Shown piece after piece: positions 1 through 12,800 of a stretch of 64,000 nt of DNA; within the stretch, counting starts at the first letter, position 1, and the number at the start of each line of letters is the position of its first letter. The notes beneath the pieces were generated by a model, which worked only from the letters and a program-made list of their open reading frames with translations, did not search any database and was not told the origin of the DNA. The stretch is from Guadua angustifolia. Taxonomy: Eukaryota; Streptophyta; Magnoliopsida; Poales; Poaceae. The position numbers were made by a program, and so were the translations under genes. The stretch lies in NCBI GenBank assembly GCA_036346375.1, contig CM070503.1, positions 5,890,001 to 5,954,000 on the forward strand, given 5' to 3'.

Positions 1-2100
1 CGAGAAAACGCGAACAATAAATAAACGAATAAATCAAAACAAAGAACAAAGAAAAAGCAATGGAAAGGAAAATCGAGAGAGAAATGGCCGGATCGGAGCT
101 TAGGGGTATTCTGGGAATTTTCTGGACTTGGTATGGCGAAACGGAGATCATTTTTGGACTCAGTGGCTCGAAAGGGTCAAGAAAATGTATTTTTGGCATT
201 TTTGGTTTTTTGGGGAATTTTGGGGATTTTCTAGGATTTTATTTGCATTTTTCGGATTTCAGTTAAATCAAAATCCGAAAAAGAAATAAAAGAAGGAACT
301 GTGCTAATGGGTCTGCACAAGATTTTCGAACTTCGGCCCATAGGCGTAACTTCATGCATACAAGATCTGCAAGAAATGGTGAACCAGTAGACATGAGGAG
401 GTGACGGCGGCCCGCTTGCCCGATGAGGGAGGGCACTACCGACTACCGGGGACCGAGTGGCGATGTGGGGAGCCGACAATGGAGGCCAATGGCGGCGAAG
501 GCAGAGGAGGGTCAGTGGGGCCACATGTCGTGACGAGGAGCAGAGTAAGCGATCGGCGAAGGAGATTTTCGCGTCTTTGGAGAAGACGGTGGCGATCTTG
601 CGGTGGCGGCGGAGAAAGAAAGAAGTGGCGGGGAGAATGAAGAGCTCACTAGGCGAACTTCGGCGTGAAAATGGCGGTGAGAGAAAGGGAGGCGTGATGA
701 CACGCGAACCTGAGATGAGGAAGATACACGGCGTGGCGGTGGGGCGGGGAGCCGGAGAGGAGGTGGAGTGGCGGAGAAGCTAGAGGGGACTTCGGAGCAT
801 CTAATGGCAAGGATAAATGGGCGGAAGAGTTAGCGGAGGCGCGCGGCGACGAAGAGGAATCGGAGCTGGAGAAGACGGTCGTGGAGCGGGCGGAGGGAGA
901 AGAGTAGGAAAATGAGAGCGGGAGTTTGATGTGAACTCGAGGCGACGAAAATGGAGGCTCGGGCAAGTTTCTATGGCCGGATTTCACGAGGAGGAGTGCG
1001 GGCGGCGCGGCAAGGAAGAATGGTCGGAGCCGAAGAAGAAGAAGTTGGAACTGGCGATTCATTGCATGGCTCGGTGGAAGAGTTAGCGGGGGAGGACGAG
1101 GAAAACATGGGGAATACTGGAAGCTCACCAAACGGACTCGAGGTGAGAATCTGCCCTAAGAGCTCGGTTTTATAGCACCGAACTTGGAGAAAGGTGAGAT
1201 AGTTACATGAAAAGGAAGAAGTCGGCTTCTTTAGTAGGCGAACACTAGAGTGATTCATTTACAACTCTAATTCGTTTTAGAGCAGGCGGCAGTTCGGTTA
1301 TTGAAGCAAGAGGAGAACAAATGGCGGAGGAAACAATGGAGCTTTGTGTTTACGAAGGAGGAACAATAGAAAAAGGGTCAAAACATTGTTAGGCGGAGGA
1401 ACACTTGAGTGAAAACGACTAAACGTTAGAGAAAGCGGATGGGAAACAGCGAAGTAAAAAGTTTTGTAGTGCTTGAAAATTCCATTGGGCAATATGGAAG
1501 ATTGCAAACATGCAGAGGTCATATGAGAGGCAATTTGTTTATCATCATTATTATTATGGATATTTTCTTATTGTGATGATTCAGAGTTAGAATCGAGTCT
1601 TAGTGATGATGGGTGCGGTTGCTTGTCTAGATCCAGAGAGATATTTGCGGCTTTGATCATGGCAGCTTATGCGTCGTGATGGGTCTGATGGTTGGCGTGT
1701 TATTTTGGCAGAACGGATGAAAGAAGAGAATCGAGATGAATTTCAAAGTAATGATGGCGCCGAAAAGAAAGCAAAAGAAGCGGTTTATCCATTGGTCTAT
1801 AGACGAATTGACACTAATTTTACTGAGGGACAACTACGCAAAAGGGCTTTCTAGGCAATGAAAAATGATTGTGCAATAAGGTATGCTATATTGAGGGAGG
1901 CATGTTTGCAAAGATAGATATGGAAGATATCTTATAATGTTTTCAGAACATAAAAACTACGCAAATATCAAGCATCAACTCTTTTGAAGCAATGAATGAT
2001 GCGTTTTTCTCCTTTCATAGTTACATACTTATATTATATACAATTTAAATTTTAACTATTTTACAATATATCGATAGTTATAGTAGTTGATTTTGGATGT
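1..2100. other. Gene-free, strand-biased repeat-like region
   Basis: No convincing gene. The plus strand is strongly purine-rich from about 400 to 1100, so the minus strand reads as long Ser/Pro/Arg-rich frames (for example 649-1131) that look like compositional artefacts, with no recognisable domain. The block resembles the leader or LTR of a grass retroelement, but I see no paired LTRs, primer-binding site or target duplication. From about 1550 on the DNA is AT-rich and featureless. Confidence 0.4.
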
Positions 2101-2171
2101 CTCTTTTAAACTCTCCTCTTTGGAACTTTATCGGCTTTCTCTTAGTAGCTTCTGCGGGTGAGAGGCGGATT

Positions 2172-2204
2172 AGGCGTCGTGGCGGTGAATCGGGATTAGG
2201 CGGT
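2172..2204 (+). repeat. 33-bp direct repeat, left copy
   Basis: This 33-bp GC-rich segment recurs at 3852-3884 with one mismatch (position 2193 g, t in the other copy). The two copies bracket the AT-rich degenerate repeat block between them. They could be a duplicated piece of one ancestral unit split by an insertion; no inverted termini were seen at the junctions. Confidence 0.7.
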
Positions 2205-3790
2205 GCCCTCATGAGCTTGGAAGCGCCCGCTTTTTTAAAAAAGCACCGTAATTTTCCAAATTACAAAGTAGTCTTTTTGGAGGCCCCAAAACTTTTGATT
2301 TTTTGTGAAAAAGGAGAAATTTTCAAAACAGATTGGCCTATATTTGTGGGAAGGACCTTGAAACTTGATATTTTTTTGAAAAAAAGTCCAAATTTTTTGA
2401 AATTACATATTAGTCTATTTTTTACTAGAAGGCCTCAAAACTTCTTTAATTTGTTTCTTGTTGCACCATTTTTTTTGCAAAAAGCACCTAAAACTCTCAA
2501 AAATTACATATTGGCCCCTTTTCCATTTTCTTGTAAGATGACCCGAAACTCAATACTTTTGAGAAAATGGGCCTTAAATTTTCCAAAATTATAGATTAGT
2601 CTATTTTTCCCTAGGAGACCCGAAAGTTCTTTAATTTGTTTTTGGCATGCCGTTCTTTTTTAAAAAAGCGCTCAAAGTTCTCCAAAATTGCATATTAGCC
2701 TTTTCCCCATTTTTTCGGGAAGGATCCAAAACTTGATATTTTTTGTGAAAAGGGGCCCAAATTTTTTACCAAATCTGATTAATCCATTTTTTGCTTGAAG
2801 GCCGGAACTTCTTTAATTTGTTTTTTCCGATGTTTCTTTTTGCAAAAACGCCCAAAGCTCTCTAAAATTATATATTGGCCTTTTTTGGCGAAACCACGAC
2901 ATTCGAAGTTTATTTTTCTCTGAGAGGCCCTAAAAATTACGTTGTTACATCTGATTTGTTTAATATTTTTTCCATAAGGCCCCCAAAAGTTTTCCAAAGA
3001 TACATATTTGCCCATTTTTTATGAGATGACTCCTGAGCTTCTAAAATTTGTTTTTCTTGTCTTGTTGTATTTGTCAAAGTCACCCAAAACTTCCCAAAAT
3101 TACATATAAATCAATTTTTTCGTGGGAAGCCCATTTTTTAGAATGGCTCAAAACTTGAATTTTTTTTTTGGCACACGTTTTTTGCGAAAAGTCACCTGAA
3201 ACTTTCCAAAAATACATATTAGTCCTTTTTTGGCGGAACTCATAGAACTTATGTGTTGTTTTCCCCCGCAAAGCCCCCCAAAATTATGAGATTGCATCCA
3301 AGTCCGTTTAAGTTTTTTAACACATAAAGGGCGCAAGATTCTAGAAATTCAACCTCACGCCTTGCGTCACTGCATGTCTTGATAGCGCTACATATGCAAA
3401 GACCCTCGAAGCTTCTGAAATTTTTTCCCACAAAGACCCCCCGAAAATTACAAGATAACATGGCAGGGGTCGTCCGTGTGCCTTTTTTGCAGTCCCTAAA
3501 CCCTAAATCTGAAATTACATCTAAGTCCCCTTTTTGCGGTGAGCCCCTAAAAAATCCAGAATTTTTTCATACAAGTCCCTTTTTTTACGGTGAAGCCCCT
3601 AAAAATCGTAATTTGTTTTTTCCCATAGATACCCTCCAAAAAAATAGGAAATTACATCTGAGTCCGCTTTTCCTAACAAGGCCCACAAAAAATGGAGAAT
3701 TACATCCAAACCCTTTTCCCGAGGAAGCCCACCCAAAATTCTATGATTACAATTACTGTTATTGTTGTTGTCCAAAATTGTTTAAATGAG
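2205..3790. repeat. Degenerate array of ~60-120 bp units
   Basis: Variants of the phrase 'ccaaaattacatattagtcc' and 'gcccaaaacttcttaatttg' recur at irregular spacing across about 1.6 kb, separated by T-runs and short words such as 'ggccc'. The units are too diverged for a clean consensus by eye. No coding capacity is supported. This looks like an old tandem or LTR-derived array. Confidence 0.6.
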
Positions 3791-3851
3791 CCAAGCGGTG
3801 GGTCCGCGCTCCATGACTAGTAAATTATATACTTGATAAGCGGGAAATACC

Positions 3852-3884
3852 AGGCGTCGTGGCGGTGAATCGTGATTAGGCGGT
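3852..3884 (+). repeat. 33-bp direct repeat, right copy
   Basis: Second copy of the segment at 2172-2204 (32 of 33 identical). The sequence on either side differs from that beside the first copy. Confidence 0.7.
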
Positions 3885-4990
3885 TGCAATTTGGACGCGA
3901 CAACGAGCAAATTTTGGCTCCTAAACATGGCGATAGCAATGCGGTGTCTCCAAGGAAGCAGGTGGCATGGTTCTTGCTAATTGCTATTGGCGAGGAAAAT
4001 TTGCCCAAGTCGGTGGTATGGTATCGAAATATAAAATGTAAAAACTAGTTCAAGGAATTTGCATGCTACAAAAAAAATAAAAAAGGAATGTAACATAAAG
4101 GTCAAAAATGGTATTTACATGGTGACATCAAACAAGCCAAAAAAGGAATAAATTTGAATAAATAATTAATTCAAAATATTGAAATTTAACAGTGTTCTAC
4201 ATTATAATCCAAATAAATTTTCTTCCATTCATTCTTTTTCAATGATTCAAAGCAGCACATATCAAGCATGACAAAATAATTGTACATGTTCGCTAGCTCT
4301 TGACCATTTGTTTTATAATTTGTGAGTCTTTGTGGTGCCCCAACATATTAAAATAAAAGTTTTTCGGGTATGATGATTTATCATGTACTTTCCTATTACA
4401 ATGACAACAAATTTTATCCCATTTTCCCTCACTTCACAAAAAATTCTCTGAAGATACTTAAAACAACAAAAGCAACGAGGCATGTAGATATCAAACAATT
4501 TAAAGACATGCCAAAAATAGCTCACTTCATATGCACTCATATAATCTTGACTAGAATTTATTTATGCATGCAGAATACTAAGTGTAAATGTTGCCTTTTC
4601 TCTCAATGATGCAAAAAAAATCAAATCTTTGAGTGATGCAAATAGCATTCAAATAACATCAGCCAAAATTGAATAAATAATTTAAAAATAATAGAGGAAG
4701 AATTGAATTCAAAAACTCAACATTATACTGACAATTTTTTGGGGTTATTTCAAATAAAATTGCAAGATGGAAGATTACACACGACATTGCAAAAAATGAA
4801 GTGGAGCACAATCTATATCCAATAAAAGGGTAGAGCTGTTATTACGTTTAAACCCTCCACCTCACCCTCCATCTCTTCTCTTCACCTTTGAAATTCTTTG
4901 AATACCCCCTACCAACCAGCGTTAGATATAGATTGAGTGCTCCAGTTGTGATTGCATGCTTGCACATATAGATAATCATACGAGGATATA
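3885..4990. other. AT-rich intergenic stretch, nothing recognised
   Basis: Unique-looking AT-rich DNA. Short frames here have no domain and poor codon character. Confidence 0.5.
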
Positions 4991-4995
4991 GCCCC

Positions 4996-5026
<31 letters not shown>

Positions 5027-5071
5027 CATACATATATATATATACATATACACATATACATATATACATAT

Positions 5072-5115
<44 letters not shown>

Positions 5116-5275
5116 ATATGTATATATATATATGTATGTATGTATGTATGTATATGTATATATGTATGTATATATATATACGTATATGTATATGTATATA
5201 TATATATATATACGTATATGTATATATACATATACATATACATATACATATATATATATATATATATATGTGTGT
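4996..5275. repeat. Compound TA/TATG/TACA microsatellite
   Basis: About 280 bp made almost wholly of (ta)n with interspersed 'catata', 'gtatg' and 'gtatata' steps. It generates the Tyr/Ile/Val-only reading frames on both strands, which are not genes. A second short (ta)n tract lies at about 5790-5819. Confidence 0.95.
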
Positions 5276-5313
5276 CTAGTGCTTGCAAATATTTGTGAAA
5301 CCTGGTGCACACC

Positions 5314-5422
5314 AACTAAGAAAAGTTTCAAAAAATTCTGAAAAAAATCATGGATGTACATATCAGCTTACCCCATCTACATATAAAATTTCATGATCAA
5401 ATTCATCCTATACTAGAAGTTA
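5314..5422 (+). repeat. 109-bp half-element, copy 1 of foldback-related repeat
   Basis: This stretch is repeated at 6124-6232 with 3 mismatches in 109 and no gaps. Downstream, part of it (about 5356-5389) reappears inverted at about 5492-5524, so the locus is a rearranged foldback. The motif 'ttctgaaaaaaatc' and the overall arrangement match the foldback elements at 18002-18282 and 49733-49990. Confidence 0.75.
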
Positions 5423-5786
5423 AAAAAAACAAACTTGATCATGAGAGGAACTATTTTCTTAGTTGGTGTGCAGAGGGTTTCACCAAATATTTTATATGTA
5501 GATGGGGTAAGCTGATATGTATATTGATTATAAGATACTCCAAAGTGAGTTTCATGAAAAATTTCATTAAAATCTACCCTTTATAACATAATTTGTTTAT
5601 ATATTCCATATGCATATGGAAATAAATTGAGCAAAAAATAATGTCGATGAATTTTTTTAACCATGTTGTATTGGAGCATCTTAAATTATTATTAGAGTAT
5701 ACGAAAGTGATAAAAAGTATAAAGTGTTTATTTAAGTGGTATATTAGAGGTGGGATGGGGTTATTTCATAGCATACTTTCATTTTT

Positions 5787-5821
<35 letters not shown>

Positions 5822-6002
5822 CTATTTTCTGGTACTAATAAGCTTCAGAATCTATATCATTGTAAGTACTTTTACTATCACCAAATTAAATAAACTAAGC
5901 TTAATAATAACTTTTTATCGTCAGACCCATATTAATGCTCAACCTCTTACAGTCTTACTTGCTTCTTATGATCACTCCTCTAATCAACCATGACATCAAA
6001 TA

Positions 6003-6044
6003 GAACCTACAGACTGCGTACCTGAACCTACAGACTGCGTACCT
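6003..6044 (+). repeat. 21-bp perfect tandem duplication
   Basis: Two adjacent identical 21-bp units, 6003-6023 and 6024-6044, beginning 'gaacctacag'. Probably recent replication slippage. Confidence 0.9.
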
Positions 6045-6123
6045 TGAACTGGCCAATTCTGGGCCATTTTAAAGGGGACATATCCAGTGCAATCATAAGT
6101 TTGGTGCAATCACCGTGCAATCC

Positions 6124-6232
6124 AACTAAGAAAAGTTTCAAAAAATTCTGAAAAAAATCATGGATGTACATCTCATCTTACCCCATCTACATATAAAATT
6201 TCATGATCAAATTCATCCTATGCTAGAAGTTA
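6124..6232 (+). repeat. 109-bp half-element, copy 2
   Basis: Direct copy of 5314-5422 (106 of 109 identical). No inverted partner is visible next to it, so it is a half of the foldback structure. Confidence 0.75.
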
Positions 6233-6801
6233 CAAAAAAGACAAATTTAGAGTGCATTTGAACTATTCAAGCTGAAACATATCGGTTTCAACTTCCAAGT
6301 AGAATTTTTTTGCTAATCCGCTGGAATCTGGCTTCACCAGCTCTGCCGGATATTTGTGTACACCATTACTATACATACAGGGACGTAAGTTACAAACAAA
6401 ACTCTCGTCCGTACCTTCCAAGTATGAATGAATTTCTATAACCAGTTAACGTGTTCCAGAACTAATATTAGCAATTGGGAAGGCTCTGTTAGGTGCTATG
6501 AATAAAGCTAACCTACAGTGTCACTTAAACTAACACTCCAAAAAAGTACAACTCAATTTTTGAATGTAGACGATACCACAGGCAATGGGAACCATTTGAA
6601 CCCGGTTAACAAGTAAAGCATTTTTTGATGGATTAACACGATAGCCTAGCTTCTCTCCTGTGGTCTGCTGTTTCTTGTTCTTTACAAAGATCCCCGCATC
6701 TTCACTTTGGCCATTGCACAGCGTGACTCTTTCCCTGATTCTTCTAGTGAAAAGCTGCAGATTCTAATGTGCATGGCTCGTATGCACACAAAACGAAATG
6801 T

Positions 6802-9800
6802 TCAATAATAGAAACTAGAGTTCTTCTGTCGGGGTGCATCTTTGCAGAGAATAGAGCGAACTTCCATGATGGATCTAGGTGGCTCCAGGTCCTTCTGTTG
6901 GAGTGTGTTACCAAGCAGCTGCTGCATCTGAGATGCAAATGTGTCATCCAACACCTGCAGTATTACACGTTTATTGAACCGTAGCAGAGATTAGGAGCAT
7001 CAACAAGCAAAGACTGAATAAATGGGTCGTGAGCAGCACAACGAGGGGACTATAGGAACATGAACTTACGGATACTGCAACTCGAGCTCCTTTGTACCAG
7101 GCTCTGTTTTCTTTGCGATTCTCCAGGAAACTCAAGACATCCTAAAAATAGGTTAATTAGTAACACAGGTGATTAGAGAAAAAGGAATGGTGCTATTGAT
7201 AATTCATATACCTGTCCCATTCGGTCCCAAAAACCTCGGCATATGGCTACGAACACATGAACTTCGGAGACTTTGTGCACATGATTTATTGCCTCAATTA
7301 GCTGATCCTTTAATGCCTGCATCCTGCTGCGAATATCAGATTCCATTACCAATTCTTTTGAATCCTGAATGATCTTCTTGAGCTTTGTGGTATTTTGCAT
7401 GCGGGTCTACATACAAAAATAACAAAAGATAAGAACCCTGTAGTTTTCAACAAGCATAAGTGCATAACAGCACATTATCCATATAAAGTGACAGCAAAGC
7501 TTGTGCCTCCATTACTGGGTCAATGGCTAAATTGCTGAAGATGAAAACAGAAAGTAGAATGTTATCAGGACTCACTATAATCAAGCTTAATTCACAAAAT
7601 TTTCCTCAATGGAATTCTCATACCCACATAGCAATCCACCATAACAAACCGATTAACATTTGCAATGTTACGTGCACGATCCGCACACGTAACGGGGATG
7701 AGATAGGGCCCTTAACGTGGGCGAAACGAGCTGTTGTCGAAACTAGCGCCTTGGCTGTACGGAGCCACCGGCCAGTTATCGATGGCAGCGCCTGATCTGC
7801 TAGAGACTTGGTTTACTCATTGCTTGGATCTCATTGATATGCCTCCTCTCTTTATATAGAGGTAAGGCCCTAACAAAAGGTAACTAACGATAGCAATCCC
7901 TAGACAATAGCAGATATCAATCTCAATCCCTGAACTCTAGGAGATAATGACCTAACCTGATAACAAAGGAAGCAACTAATTTGGAAACAGCTGATTCTAG
8001 CCGGCTGCTGCTAATCTTTTCCCTTATGTGCCATGTACGGCCCAGGGTCCATGACGCCCATGATAATGCTCTAGTTTGCGTGTTAATGGGCTCGGTCGAC
8101 CCATAACATTATGATAAAATATCAAGATTCATATCAACTTTAATTAAAACGTTCAACAATGGAATCCTGAGCATCTTGCAGATCCACTGGGAACTAGCAG
8201 CATGGAATGAGAAATTTATGCAGCAGAAGGAAAACAAAATATGGAAAAGCTGTAGAAAAAATGACTCATAACTTTCTTAAGGGAACAATATGCAAAAGCC
8301 TTAAGCATCTGTCGTATCTTTAAAATGATTGCAAAATGCCAGCATCTGAAAAGGTAGACAGCATCAAAATTTTGCAGAACACTCACATTTTCCGACAGCT
8401 TCTCCACAACAGCTTGCATGTAGTTTCGGAATTTGGCCCTCAATGTTACAGTAACTTCACTAAGTCTTTCTCCGATGGCTGCTGTGTTTCCTCCATTAGG
8501 TATACAAGAACTCCATGACTTCAGATGACTCTCAATCCTTGGCCGCAAAACATCAAGTAGTCTTTTCATTGTATTCAAGAGAATGCCCAACTGAAAGCAG
8601 ATAGGGGGTCAGATATTAAGAACTGAAGTCCCAAGAAATGTGAATCAATAGCGAACTTACATCCTCAGCTACAGTATAGGGGCACATCGAATTGCGCTTT
8701 GTGAGTTTCTGTACATATTTGAGGCCAAATTTCTTTGGGGTGATAAGATCTTTAAGTGGAGCCAAAACATCCACATACTGTTTTTCTAGAGACTCGATTA
8801 CTGCTTTCTCAACATCTGCAATAGCCTTTTGTTTCAAAGCAATCAAAACAACGTGGTAAGTCCGATTTATTTCCGATGCAAATTAACTAAATTAAAGGGT
8901 CTGCAAGTGAATCCATACATACATTCTCAAGAACAAATATGTATTCTGGCCATCGGGAAATGATAACCTCATACTCTGTCAATGCATTCTTCAGCAAATC
9001 GTACATCTCGTCCACAAAAGGTGTTGTCATATGCTGAGTCCTAACTCCTGACCATTTAACCTGACAATTGGCATAGGTAATGCACAATAAGATCCCAATA
9101 GGTTAAATCCTGAAAACCTTGGCTGACCATATGGTACAGTAATTACTCTGGAGAACCAACAGCATTTCAAAATAAAGAGTAACAAAAAATGTGTCTCAAA
9201 CACCATGTCATTCAAGCCAAAAGAGGCATCAGAATTACTAACACCAAAACTACTGTCTGGCTAAAATTAATCTCCACAGTTGGCTAACTTTCAACTGCAA
9301 ACCATCGCATATGAACATAACCAACAAACCACTTTTTTCAATATTTATTGGTTACTATCTATCAACATTTTCAGGTACCAGATCCAACACCACAGGAGGT
9401 GCTACCACACTTTTAGAATGAATAAACCCCCATAGGCCCACACCTTGCATCTGACTGCTCTGTTTTAGTGAATGTAATAAAGGTTTAGCTACCCCAAATT
9501 GTTTGGGACAAAAGGCTTGGTTGTTGTTGTTGTTGTAATGAAGGTTTAGCTAATAACCAGGCCACAATATCAACACAAAACCTCTGAAATGTTCTCAACA
9601 AAGACGAAATAGAAGGAAAAAAAATACAGGACCACTTTGGCACCTAGGGGCAAACAACAGCAGATTTTATGCTGTTAATCACATTTCAATCACTTATCAT
9701 ATGAATAATCAGTGCCAACCAAGTACGATATTATATCAATAACAAACAAGAGCAAATAAAAGGATAGCATTTACCTTATCCAGCCTGCAATTTTCCAATA

Positions 9801-12800
9801 ATGTCCTCCGTTTGTCCTCAATCCATAATACAATGTACAAATGGAACAACTCCTTTGCATCAACACCAGCTTTAATAGGGCTGTGCATAAATCCAAGCGT
9901 CAGTCTTGCATATAAAAGACACAAGTGCAAGAAGAGAACCCAGTCAACAAGATCATTTACCAAATGTTCCAGCTAACAAGATCCTTCTGAAAATCAGCAG
10001 TAGCAATCACTAAATCTGCAACAGGAGGTGAAGGGCCGGTAGGAGGACATGCAACAAGGAAAGCACGCAGTCTATTTGAGAGCTCCACACTATAGATGGA
10101 GGCAGCCAAATTGGGGAGGTCGACAAAACTGTGAAAGCGGAGGAAAAAAATAGAAATTGGAACAATTCATTAAAAGGTAGAAATAAAGCAAAAGCAACAG
10201 GATTGTTCCACAGTGATACAACCGCAAACCTTGGAAGTATGTGCTGATTATGAATTTCAATGTCTGTAAAAATTTCATCACGTATATTATGGCATAAAGA
10301 TGTCATCTTATGATAAGCTGTGGTAAAGGTGACCAAGTCCATTCTAATGCCTTCGGAATTTCCTGCTACAAATTCATCAGTCTCAAACATGTGCTGCCTC
10401 GATCTCTTCCTGGCAGCAGCCTGGGCATAAATTTCAAACTCAATAAGTTGCAACTAGAGAAACAAGATAACATACATATAGAAAACAGTTGAAGAAGGAC
10501 CTGGAAGTAACCGCACAATCTCAGTTGAGCCTCTGGAGACAGCACATCATGGAGAAGGCTGTACAGTTTTATAGCTGGTTCCAGAGCTGAAGCAGCCAAT
10601 CCAGTTGGAGGCCTAAAATCTTCCACCAATCCAGATGGCAAAGACTCATCAAGTGACTTGTAATTCTCAAATGCCATCGCTAAAGTTTGCTCAATTTGCT
10701 CCTCAACTTCCCCCAGTATGCGATTCTAATAGCAATTCAAATTGAACAATTGTGTTGAGATGTTAATGCCACGAGAGCATTCAGATAAGTAACAAACTAA
10801 CAATAAAGAAGTCAAAGAAGTGGAATCTAACTTATTTCAGACAAGTAGATTAATTTGTTCATTAATCATTAGATCACATTAGTAACAACTAATAATGCGA
10901 CATCAAATAAATCTATGAAATTACCTGCCTAATTTGTGAGAGCACGCTGTTCCAGAAAAACAAATATATGAAGAAAAGGGAATGGGTACCTCTTGATGGC
11001 TCAATTGAGCATTTCCATGGCTTTTCATTAGTACTGGCAACAAAAGCTCGTAAACGAGATTCAGCCAATCAGCAGTTGGGGTTGCAACATCCATTATATA
11101 AGAGAGATACCTGTACGAGAATTGGTAAATAGAAACTATACTTAAGAGAAGTAAATGAGAGGAAAGAAGACAGATTAATTTGAAAGAAGGGACGATTTTT
11201 TATACCAATCTAAGTATCTAACGGCCCTAAGCAACTAGCACAAAAGCCTTGTTAAGTTGCTAGACCAAATATAGGAGATACAATGAACTATCTAGCATGC
11301 TTATTGTGGACAGACAGTAAATGAAGTTAAAATCACACTGAATATAAGATCATGCAAAAGGCAAGTACAAGCTAGAAAAAAAGATGGTCCCAAAATGTAG
11401 TAGCCAAGTACCTTAGCTTGGTGTAGGCATCTGAAACCCCATAGTACAATGCGAATTCTGTCAACAACCATTTCCAGGAACCTTGCAAGACGAGATTTCT
11501 TTGTTGAATGTGCTGTGCTTTCATTGCAACTTCCAGAACAATATCATATGCCACAGTTTCTGCAACAGAGCCACACTAAAAAGCAAACAATGATATGAAA
11601 ATAAAGTAGATGGCAATTAGTCAAGAAGTCAAAAGCATGAAGTAATCCTTCATTCAATAATTAAGAAATGCAAGGATTTAAATCGTGGTTCGCGGTCCGT
11701 CATGGTGAGAGATATGAAAAAGCTATCGCTGCTATAGCGGACTATCGTGGAAGCTATGCTACCTATCGCGGTTTACTATAATACGCATATTTTTTACTAT
11801 TTCAAGTACGTAGTATCGGTAATTTATATATAATGAACTATATTTAAATTTAGAGTACATGTTATGATTGCTATATATATTAGTCGTACAATGAGTAACA
11901 GATAATAATCTATATAATTATGTAAATTTAGGAGATGGATTTGCATTTTAACTAGTAGTTATTATTTCTAGGAGCCAAATTAATTCAATTTAACTATAAC
12001 AAATATGATTAAAGAAGAGACAAAACACAATTGATGTTTATAAATATAAAGATAATTGACACATATAGCATAGCGAAGCTATTGTGGCTACAAAAATAGC
12101 GGAAATAGTGGTTAATATAACGGCTATAGCAGTTGTAGCTGTCTTCGCGGAATTTCATTCAATCTTGTAGCGTTTTATATCTGAAAGAGCTATAGCGGAG
12201 CTATTTAAATCACTGAAGAAACGTATACCGTTAAAATAATTATTGACATTATTACAGTCCTCATAAACAGGATACCCTGCTCACTTGTTTTCAAATCAAT
12301 GAAGTTTGTAGAATCATTCTTATTCCATTAAGGATATTCCAGAGAAGTTTTTTTCTTTGCAGCCACAGATGATCTTAATAAACTTCAAACTAGGGCTGGA
12401 ACTCACAATACAATAAACAAGAAATATTCACTAGTATCGTAACATTAATGGAAAGAACCAAGTCTTCCAACTAAATCAATGACAAAGTTGGTATGGTCAT
12501 TCTGATAAAAATTGCAGCATTGATACCTTTGTGTTGTTTTCATCTGCAGCAGTTGTATAGTGGACATATAGCTGTATGCGACCCACAAGTTCATGCTCTG
12601 GTTCCCGGTAAATTGACCACCAGCGAAGTTTGTCAGCCTACACAAGAAAGTTCAGAAGTTTTCTGAGGAACATCAATTACAACAAGGCACAAATGGTATA
12701 TATTGAGAACATGACTAAACTATGAAAATCTACAATAACCTTTTTCTTTAAAGAACTTTCACTGCAAGTAGCAAAATGGTTAGGAAAATCTTACAGGTTC

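Noticed and set aside
649..1131. 160-codon Ser/Pro-rich minus-strand ORF
   Set aside because: Strand composition bias, no domain, no splice context or neighbours supporting a gene.
4848..5361. Long Tyr/Ile/Val frames on both strands
   Set aside because: Pure translation of the TA/TACA/TATG microsatellite.
7669..7695. Short palindrome 'gttacgtg...cacgtaac'
   Set aside because: Near-perfect but isolated, with no neighbouring element structure.
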